A program made the position numbers and the translations under genes. The notes under the pieces are model-generated. The model saw nothing but the letters and a program-made list of their open reading frames with translations. It was not told where the DNA came from and made no database searches. 5,039 nt of DNA from Candidatus Omnitrophota bacterium (GTDB lineage Bacteria > Omnitrophota > Omnitrophia > Omnitrophales > Danuiimicrobiaceae), in NCBI GenBank assembly GCA_016206945.1, contig JACQQP010000043.1:1-5039 (forward strand), written 5' to 3'. Below, piece after piece: positions 1 through 5,039 of the stretch. Numbering within the stretch: the stretch's first letter is position 1; the number at the start of each line of letters is the position of its first letter.

Positions 1-14
1 AATCCGAATTGACC

Positions 15-21
15 GAGGGAG
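15..21 (+). promoter_or_regulatory. Ribosome binding site of the cupredoxin-like gene
   Basis: A purine-rich GAGGGAG lies 9 nt before the ATG at 31, a normal Shine-Dalgarno position. It supports that ATG as the start, which is also followed directly by a signal peptide. Only 30 bases precede the gene in the window, so its promoter cannot be judged. Confidence 0.6.
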
Positions 22-30
22 AAAAAAGTT

Positions 31-720
31 ATGAAAAGCAAGCGGTGTCTACTCGTAATAGGAATGTGTCTCAGTTTCCCAACTGGGCTTTTTGCCCAAA
101 CTTCTGTGAGCGGCCGTGTGGTTTTTGAAGGCGCCGCGCCTCCTGCAGAACAGGTGGATGTGAAAAGCGATATTGCAACCTGTGGTACGACCCAAGAGGT
201 TCACCATCTCATTTTAGGTCAGGATGGTGGAGTAAAGAATGCCGTCATCACGATCTTGGGAGCAAAGGGCGAGGCCGCTTTGGCGCCTCAAGAAGGACGA
301 CTTGATCAAGTGAAGTGCGAATTTCAACCTCACGTCCAGGTGTTGCCCGTGGGTTCAACTCTGAAGATCACAAGCAGCGATCCTGTATTACACAACTCTC
401 ATGGCTTTAACGAAGACGGTTCAACCGCGTTTAACATCGCCGTGCCGATTGCAGGGATGGAGCTTCCGACCAAAATCAAACAACCTGGCGTCATTAAGCT
501 TCGTTGCGACGCAGGTCACACTTGGATGAGCGCTTATGTCGTAGGAGTGGATCATCTGTATTATGCGATTACTGATGAAAACGGTAACTTCACAATTCAA
601 AACGTTCCGCCTGGAGATTACGAGATCGAAGTCTGGCAGGAGTGGCTCGGTATATCTCGCCAACCAATCACAGTTAAAGAGGGCAGCGAGCCTACCACCA
701 TAACGCTAAAAAAGTCTTAA
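31..720 (+). CDS. Exported cupredoxin-like protein with carboxypeptidase-regulatory-like domain
   Basis: This 229-residue protein begins with a Sec signal peptide: a basic MKSKR start, a hydrophobic core, and probable cleavage after LFA at residue 22. Residues 24-100 form a beta-rich region with Cys51 in a CG motif and Cys96/His101 in CEFQPHV. Residues 103-172 look like a cupredoxin: HNSH (His121, His124) supplies a candidate first copper ligand, and RCDAGHTWM supplies Cys159, His163 and Met166, the usual Cys-His-Met loop of type 1 copper sites. Residues 176-229 resemble a carboxypeptidase-regulatory-like beta-sandwich (DENGNF, VPPGDYEIEVW). The family is known from exported proteins annotated as methylamine-utilisation-like or carboxypeptidase-regulatory-like. 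Its role is usually unassigned, and electron transfer or copper binding is inferred from the ligands. No redox partner gene is visible nearby. The start is fixed by the Shine-Dalgarno sequence and signal peptide. The domain call is fairly secure; the physiological role is unknown. Confidence 0.9.
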   Translation: MKSKRCLLVIGMCLSFPTGLFAQTSVSGRVVFEGAAPPAEQVDVKSDIATCGTTQEVHHLILGQDGGVKNAVITILGAKGEAALAPQEGRLDQVKCEFQPHVQVLPVGSTLKITSSDPVLHNSHGFNEDGSTAFNIAVPIAGMELPTKIKQPGVIKLRCDAGHTWMSAYVVGVDHLYYAITDENGNFTIQNVPPGDYEIEVWQEWLGISRQPITVKEGSEPTTITLKKS

Positions 721-751
721 CTCAGAAAAATTTAGAACACATAACAAAACT

Positions 752-886
752 GTCATTCCCCGGCCTGACCGGGGAATCCATAGTCTGGATTCCCGCTTTC
801 ACCGCGCCAACCGCGCGCCGTACCGACCGTACGGCACCGCAAGACCAAGCGCCCAACGGCGCTTGATCAAACGGCGCGGGAATGAC
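752..886. repeat. Palindromic intergenic repeat with 9-bp terminal inverted repeats (MITE/REP-like)
   Basis: The element is bounded by GTCATTCCC (752-760) and its exact reverse complement GGGAATGAC (878-886). Inside are several perfect stems: 755-763 with 769-777 (9 bp, 5-nt loop); 772-780 with 786-794 (9 bp, 5-nt loop); 789-796 with 876-883 (8 bp, closing the central part); 817-823 with 829-835 (7 bp); and 846-853 with 858-865 (8 bp, 4-nt loop). It carries no coding signal, and open frames crossing it are by-products of its GC-rich palindromes. Ends of the type TCATTCCC...GGGAATGA occur on dispersed intergenic repeats in many bacterial genomes. That this one is dispersed is inferred from structure alone, because only one copy is in the window. 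It fills most of the 212-nt gap between two co-directional genes. The hairpins lack a downstream T-run, so they are not a typical intrinsic terminator. Confidence 0.7.
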
Positions 887-920
887 GCAGAGATTTTGTT
901 TGGCGCTCTTAGAAGTTTTC

Positions 921-926
921 AAAAGG
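921..926 (+). promoter_or_regulatory. Ribosome binding site of the radical SAM gene
   Basis: AAAAGG ends 6 nt before the ATG at 933, a short but usable Shine-Dalgarno spacing. It lies outside the preceding repeat, so the repeat does not occlude it directly. It supports 933 as the start. Confidence 0.5.
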
Positions 927-932
927 TAGACG

Positions 933-2522
933 ATGAATAAAAAACTATTGCTTACTTCCGTTTGTCGGCCCATAGGACCGGAATTTGGCGATGCTACTTC
1001 CGTAGGGTATGAATTGTTGCATTCGCAAGTGACAAGAGCTCAAGGCATTTTCAGTCCTCGTTGTGTGATTCATCATTTCTCACTGGAATATATCGCACAC
1101 AATTTAGATACGCCGACGGTTGTGCTCCAATATCCTTCCGAGAAAGAATTCATTCGCGAACTTCAAGAAGAGTATGACTTCATAGGGATCTCTTTTGTCC
1201 TCAGCACGTTTCATCGAATGAGAAGAATGGTTGCTTTAATTCGCAAACATTCTCCCCATTCCAAAATCATTTTGGGCGGATACGGAACGGTAATGAGCGA
1301 TGAGGAACTTGCTCCTTATGGGGATTACGTCTGCCGCGAGGAAGGTGTTGCGTTTTTACGAAAAGTTTTAGACGAGACTCCCAAACCTATGCCCTATGAT
1401 CATCCTCTTATTATTAACGGACTTAAAATCTTTTCCATTCCTGTTGGAAATAACGGTATGGTTTTTGGCGGGCTCGGCTGTCCAAACGGCTGTGATTTTT
1501 GCTGTACGTCCCATTTTTTCAAAAGGAAACACATTCGGTTGCTTCCCGAAGGCGATCATATTTTTGATCTTATTCAGCGTTATCGCAAAAAAGACAGCCA
1601 GATGAAATTCACTGTTTTGGATGAAGACTTTCTTCTTAATCAAACACGCTCGCGCCGGTTTTTAGAACTTGTCAGAAATTCCGGCGGCGCACCTCCCTCA
1701 ATGTTTGTTTTTTCAAGTATTCGGGCGTTATCTCAATATACGATTCAAGAACTTTTGGAGATGGGAATTAACGGCGTTTGGATTGGTTACGAAGGAAAAC
1801 GTTCCGGCTACGCGAAGCAAAAAGGAAGAGATGTTGGAGAGCTTTTCAAAGAATTCCGCGAGCACGGTATTAATATCCTCGCTTCTATGATTATTGGATT
1901 CGATTATCAAACGCCGGAGATCATCCGCGAGGAATTAAATGAATTAATCAGGCTTCGCCCCACTTTTATTCAGACATTAATCTATGGTCCGATGCTCGGG
2001 ACGCCCTTTTACGAGCGGATGAAAGCGGAAGATCGATTGCTTCCTGAATATCGGGATGACCGTGAACATTTTTATCGAAGATGCACCGGTTTTTACGGAG
2101 TTGCGAAACATCCAACACTTTCCAGCAGCGATCTCGAATCTCTTCAGGAGGAATGTTTCAAAACTGATTTCAAAGCGCTGGGTCCATCCATTGTTCGCGC
2201 CGTCGAAAGTTGGTTTTTAGGCTATCAGAAATTGGTTCATGATAAAAGCGGCCTTCTCAGAAAACGAGCTGAAATTTACAAACAGGACATTTTAAACGCT
2301 CTTCCGATTTTTCTTAGCGCCAAACTTTTGGGGCCTTCTCGAGAAGCACGAGAATATGCCGCAAGACTTTACAAAGATATTTCTGGGCGACTGGGAAGTA
2401 GTTCTGTTGGATGCACTGTCAAGTCTTGGACGGCGTTCGCTATGGCAGGTTATACTTCACTGTGTTTGAAGATGAAGTGGTTCCAGCACCCTCGTTTAAC
2501 TCGGATTGCCTACCGCTTTTGA
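933..2522 (+). CDS. B12-binding-domain-type radical SAM enzyme, substrate unknown
   Basis: This 529-residue protein has no signal peptide and is probably cytoplasmic. Residues about 5-148 form a Rossmann-like domain of the cobalamin-binding type found at the N-terminus of many radical SAM enzymes: DFIGISF (82-88), IILGGYG (112-118), then EE and an EEG turn at 136-138. The classic DxHxxG cobalamin-ligating motif is not present, so B12 binding is uncertain. Residues about 172-375 are the radical SAM core. The 4Fe-4S ligands are Cys183, Cys187 and Cys190 in CPNGCDFC (CxxxCxxC). Later landmarks are VLDEDFLLN (228-236), IGYEGK (284-289) and MIIGFD (319-324). Residues about 376-529 are a helical C-terminal part that I do not recognise. 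Characterised family members do methylations, cyclisations or thioether chemistry; no substrate can be assigned here, and neighbours give no clue. The gene is intact, starts after AAAAGG, and lies between two unrelated palindromic repeats. Confidence 0.9.
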   Translation: MNKKLLLTSVCRPIGPEFGDATSVGYELLHSQVTRAQGIFSPRCVIHHFSLEYIAHNLDTPTVVLQYPSEKEFIRELQEEYDFIGISFVLSTFHRMRRMVALIRKHSPHSKIILGGYGTVMSDEELAPYGDYVCREEGVAFLRKVLDETPKPMPYDHPLIINGLKIFSIPVGNNGMVFGGLGCPNGCDFCCTSHFFKRKHIRLLPEGDHIFDLIQRYRKKDSQMKFTVLDEDFLLNQTRSRRFLELVRNSGGAPPSMFVFSSIRALSQYTIQELLEMGINGVWIGYEGKRSGYAKQKGRDVGELFKEFREHGINILASMIIGFDYQTPEIIREELNELIRLRPTFIQTLIYGPMLGTPFYERMKAEDRLLPEYRDDREHFYRRCTGFYGVAKHPTLSSSDLESLQEECFKTDFKALGPSIVRAVESWFLGYQKLVHDKSGLLRKRAEIYKQDILNALPIFLSAKLLGPSREAREYAARLYKDISGRLGSSSVGCTVKSWTAFAMAGYTSLCLKMKWFQHPRLTRIAYRF

Positions 2523-2553
2523 CAATTCTGCTGTTTGATTGGCGTTTGCACAT

Positions 2554-2678
2554 TTTCCCTCTCCCACTGGGAGAGGGAAGGGTGAGGGAAATATTCAGAC
2601 ATAACCCCTCACCTTTCCGCCATACTGAAGGCGGATCCGTCCTCTGGCGGAAATCCTCTCCCCAAAGGGGAGAGGAAA
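2554..2678. repeat. Second palindromic intergenic repeat (CCCTCTCCC-type)
   Basis: This element is different from the one at 752-886. It opens with TTCCCTCTCCC (2555-2565), paired over 11 bp with 2569-2579 around a 3-nt loop. Next, 2581-2588 (GGTGAGGG) pairs with 2606-2613, extendable outward by a G-T wobble. Then TTTCCGCC (2614-2621) can pair with 2646-2653 or, over 6 bp, with 2630-2635. It closes with TCCTCTCCCC (2654-2663) paired over 10 bp with 2667-2676. The two outer hairpins are near inverted copies of each other, giving the whole element imperfect terminal inverted repeats. CCCTCTCCC/GGTGAGGG repeats of this style are commonly scattered in bacterial intergenic regions; dispersal here is inferred. 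No transposase is present. No T-run follows either outer hairpin, so terminator function is possible but unsupported. Confidence 0.7.
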
Positions 2679-2689
2679 TATAGCTCTGT

Positions 2690-2718
2690 TTGACTATTGT
2701 CCTTTCCTCAAGTACAGT
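2690..2718 (+). promoter_or_regulatory. Candidate sigma70-type promoter of the GH144-like gene
   Basis: TTGACT at 2690-2695 (5 of 6 to the -35 consensus) and TACAGT at 2713-2718 (4 of 6 to the -10 consensus) are separated by exactly 17 nt. Transcription would begin near 2725, about 3 nt before the ATG at 2728, giving an almost leaderless mRNA. This fits the lack of a Shine-Dalgarno sequence in front of that start. It is a pattern match only, and chance matches of this quality occur. Confidence 0.35.
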
Positions 2719-2727
2719 TTACCCATC

Positions 2728-5039
2728 ATGCAAAGGCCACACCTATTTACGGCAATTTCTATCCTATTGATAGGACTAAACTTATCCTTTCCCAAGCAAG
2801 CGCTTGCATTGACTGATTCCGACAACGATCTCCTTCCCGATAGTTGGGAACAGCAGTATTTTGGAGGCCCGACAACTGCGAACCCCAATGCAGATCCTGA
2901 TGCCGATCGACTGACGAATTTGGATGAACGATTCGCGGAGACCGATCCTACCGTTTCAGATTGTGCTGTAGCAAACGTTTCATGCTCAACCCCTCTTACG
3001 CAATCTCAACTCTTGAGACTTTTCCAAGGCAAAGCCTTTCTTTATTTCTGGGAACAATCGGAAGTTCCGTATTATTTCACTCACGACAACGCCAATTATA
3101 ATGATCCTTCCATGAGGTCCCAGAATTTCAATTCTATCGCTGCCATTGGTTTTTCATTTATGGCATATGTGGTTGCGGATGAAAATGATTGGGTGAAAAG
3201 CGAGGATGCTTATAACCGAATCCGAACCGCTCTTGCTCGATTAGTTGCTTTGCAAGATCCGGCTTACGGATCGATTGGCGTTCCACTCACGCAGCAGGGA
3301 AATCGTCACGGCTATCTCTATCACTTTGTAGATAATAACGGTTTTCGAGCGTTCAACAATGTTGAAATTTCGACCATTGATCATGCGCTTTTAACCGCTG
3401 GCGCTTTGGTGGCGGCTTCTTATTATCCGGATACCGAAGTGAAAGATTTAGCTGATCAATTATTTGATAACACTCAATGGAATTGGCTGTTTGACGGCTT
3501 CGTTTTCTATCAAGCTTGGCTGGAAGGCTGCGTAACGGGTCAAAATTGCATCGAGGGCGGTCACACCATTGACGAATGGAATCGATATTCGGAACTGATG
3601 ATCCTTCTTTTTCAAGCGATGTCCGCCTCGCCGGGAAATGGCGTCGGTTCCTATGCCTGGGAAAATCTGGCCTATGGTGAGCCTGTCATGTTTCCATGGG
3701 AATGGGCGCATGTGTTTCCACCGGCAAATAATAGCGATGCAAAAAATTTCACGTTTCTTCCTAATATGCCCAATACTTCCCAGCTTGCCGGTTACACAAA
3801 CAGTTCAACCGAATTTCATTATCTTCACGCGGGTTCATTACATAACCACCAATATTCGCATATGTTCGTTGATTTTAGAAACCGGCCAGACGGATTTCGG
3901 CAAACCAATTTTTTTAATAATTCCATCAGCGCCACGATGGCTAATCGACAGTTTGCGATTGAATTAAATGCGCGCAATTTTCCGGACGGAACCGGCGATC
4001 CAAATCCTTATGAAACGTACGGGCCGAACGCTTGGGGGCTTGCGGCCGGCATTGTTTCCCATGGCAATTACAAAGTGATGCAGCCAATCGTCATGTGGTG
4101 GGATGATTTTTCCTACCATAATATTGCTCTCAATAATGACAGCGGCACCGTGTTTCTCTTTGCACCGCTTGGTTCAGCGTCTTTCACGCCACGCGAATCC
4201 ATTGATTTGGCGCGCAACATCTTGAACCGTTATCAAAATGTTCAGCCGGGTTACGACGCTTTGGTCGGCCGATACGGATTTATGAATTCATTTAATTTGG
4301 GCTACCCTTACCATGATGCGGCGCGACGGTATCCTAATGGACCTACCGGACACTTTTCGACCACAACCATTGGAATCGATTTAGGAGCGATGGTCGGAGG
4401 CATTGAAAATTATTTAACCGGTTTGGTTTGGAAATTGGCGATGCGCGAGTCACGAATCGCAAACGGAATGTCAAGTGGTGCGGGATTCAATGTGGGAGTC
4501 GTAGAGCCTTTCATCATGAATTTTGATGCCGATAACATTGCACCGCATGATCCCGTTTGGAGCGGAGTCGGCGGAATGGATCCCAATGTTTTCGGCGGAA
4601 CCCTAAATTCATTTGACGGTGCGAATATGGCCTACGTTAATATCGGCGATCCCCGTCCGGATATACCCTATGGGCCGGAAGAATATGCGGTGGACATTAC
4701 GGCGTCAGTCGCCGATACCGGAGGATTTATTACATTAAATAATCACAGCGTAAGCAATTGGGATCGCGTCAGTTTCTGGATTAAAGGTCACGCGGCCGGT
4801 GAAGATTTCCAAGTTGGGCTTAATGATAGTCCATATGATTACAAAGGAACCAATAATCTCGAGGAAACTGAAATTAAAGTTCCAATTAGAGATTACATGG
4901 GAGGAGCGATTCCGACAACTTGGACTGAAGTGCGGATTCCGTTGTCCGCTTTTTCAACACAAGGCGTTCGGCTAACACGTCTTCATAATATTTCCTTTAC
5001 GAACGTTAAAGCAGGAGGAGGAAAAATTCAGATTGACGA
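2728..5039 (+). CDS. Secreted GH144/glucoamylase-like (PF10091-type) glycoside hydrolase, 3' end outside window
   Basis: The frame is open from ATG 2728 to the window end (770 complete codons, no stop), so the protein is partial at its C-terminus. Residues 1-27 are a signal peptide ending ALA. Residues 30-74 form a calcium-binding module of the thrombospondin-3/dockerin-like kind: DSDNDLLPDSWE, then NPNADPDADRLTNLDE and TDPT. Residues about 92-590 match the glucoamylase-like/GH144 fold: LFQGKAFLYFWE (97-108), NSIAAIGF (135-142), HGYLYHF (194-200), VEISTIDHALL (212-222), WNRYSELMILL (284-294), YGPNAWGL (431-438), YGFMNSFN (516-523) and GGIENYLTGLVWKLAM (557-572). Characterised GH144 members are endo-beta-1,2-glucanases; the exact substrate here is inferred. 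Acidic residues Glu213 and Asp218 lie in the family's conserved STID-type motif. Residues about 625-770 resemble a galactose-binding/CBM11-like jelly roll. Cys79/Cys86 and Cys268/Cys274 could form disulfides. No Shine-Dalgarno precedes the start, which was chosen because the signal peptide begins there. Confidence 0.85.
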   Translation, partial: MQRPHLFTAISILLIGLNLSFPKQALALTDSDNDLLPDSWEQQYFGGPTTANPNADPDADRLTNLDERFAETDPTVSDCAVANVSCSTPLTQSQLLRLFQGKAFLYFWEQSEVPYYFTHDNANYNDPSMRSQNFNSIAAIGFSFMAYVVADENDWVKSEDAYNRIRTALARLVALQDPAYGSIGVPLTQQGNRHGYLYHFVDNNGFRAFNNVEISTIDHALLTAGALVAASYYPDTEVKDLADQLFDNTQWNWLFDGFVFYQAWLEGCVTGQNCIEGGHTIDEWNRYSELMILLFQAMSASPGNGVGSYAWENLAYGEPVMFPWEWAHVFPPANNSDAKNFTFLPNMPNTSQLAGYTNSSTEFHYLHAGSLHNHQYSHMFVDFRNRPDGFRQTNFFNNSISATMANRQFAIELNARNFPDGTGDPNPYETYGPNAWGLAAGIVSHGNYKVMQPIVMWWDDFSYHNIALNNDSGTVFLFAPLGSASFTPRESIDLARNILNRYQNVQPGYDALVGRYGFMNSFNLGYPYHDAARRYPNGPTGHFSTTTIGIDLGAMVGGIENYLTGLVWKLAMRESRIANGMSSGAGFNVGVVEPFIMNFDADNIAPHDPVWSGVGGMDPNVFGGTLNSFDGANMAYVNIGDPRPDIPYGPEEYAVDITASVADTGGFITLNNHSVSNWDRVSFWIKGHAAGEDFQVGLNDSPYDYKGTNNLEETEIKVPIRDYMGGAIPTTWTEVRIPLSAFSTQGVRLTRLHNISFTNVKAGGGKIQID

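Noticed and set aside
755..777. Intrinsic terminator after the first gene
   Set aside because: The stem is strong (9 bp, 5-nt loop), but no T-run follows and the structure belongs to a longer repeat with alternative pairings.
722..973. An 83-codon minus-strand open frame spanning the first repeat
   Set aside because: It is composed mostly of the palindromic repeat at 752-886 and overlaps the start of the radical SAM gene. It has no recognisable domain and fits no gene arrangement.
933..2522. Assignment as a hopanoid methylase (HpnP/HpnR-type)
   Set aside because: The overall architecture is shared by many B12-type radical SAM families, and no diagnostic hopanoid-family motif or neighbouring hopanoid gene is visible.
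2555..2579. Intrinsic terminator after the radical SAM gene
   Set aside because: There is an 11-bp stem with a 3-nt loop, but it is followed by GGGTGAGGG rather than a T-run. It is better explained as one end of a repeat element.
752..2678. CRISPR array or paired ends of one composite transposon
   Set aside because: The two repeats are of unrelated sequence, neither is tandem with spacers, and the gene between them is a radical SAM enzyme rather than a transposase.
2411..2683. A 90-codon plus-strand open frame across the end of the radical SAM gene
   Set aside because: It is out of frame with the radical SAM gene and its second half is translated repeat (2554-2678). The composition is not protein-like.
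3638..3967. A 109-codon plus-strand open frame inside the hydrolase
   Set aside because: It lies wholly within the clear GH144-like frame, which has conserved family motifs on both sides. It is a shadow.
31..5039. Single three-gene operon or functional system
   Set aside because: The genes share a strand, but gaps of about 200 nt contain structured repeats, a promoter match precedes the third gene, and the predicted functions do not connect.

Overview
The window is bacterial and holds three genes on the + strand. Two are complete (a cupredoxin-like exported protein and a radical SAM protein). The third, a large secreted glycoside hydrolase-like protein, has its 5' end here and runs off the right edge. 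The organism cannot be named from 5 kb. Three things weakly suggest an uncultured or environmental lineage of the Verrucomicrobiota/Planctomycetota/Omnitrophota type: a calcium-binding DxDxD..PDxWE module at the N-terminus of an exported enzyme, a cupredoxin/carboxypeptidase-regulatory fusion protein, and palindrome-rich intergenic repeats. This is an impression from family distribution, not a measurement.

Layout. At 31-720 is a Sec-exported protein with a His/Cys-His-Met copper-type site and a C-terminal beta-sandwich. At 721-932 is a spacer filled mostly by a 135-bp palindromic repeat (752-886). At 933-2522 is a B12-binding-domain-type radical SAM enzyme with an intact CxxxCxxC motif. At 2523-2727 is a second spacer holding a different palindromic repeat (2554-2678), followed by a candidate promoter. 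From 2728 to the window end is a secreted protein with a signal peptide, a Ca-binding repeat module, a GH144/glucoamylase-like (PF10091-type) catalytic region, and the start of a galactose-binding-like C-terminal domain.

Working together. Nothing ties the three genes into one pathway. They are co-directional, but each gap is about 200 nt and carries its own structured repeat, so they look like independent units rather than a tight operon. Two products are exported (a probable copper-binding periplasmic protein and a probable glucan-active enzyme) and one is cytoplasmic (the radical SAM enzyme). I see no RNA genes, CRISPR array, transposase, phage gene or attachment site. I do not see convincing evidence of a new multi-gene system. 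The items most worth checking are the two repeats, the unassigned radical SAM enzyme, the domain architecture of the third gene, and its apparently near-leaderless start.
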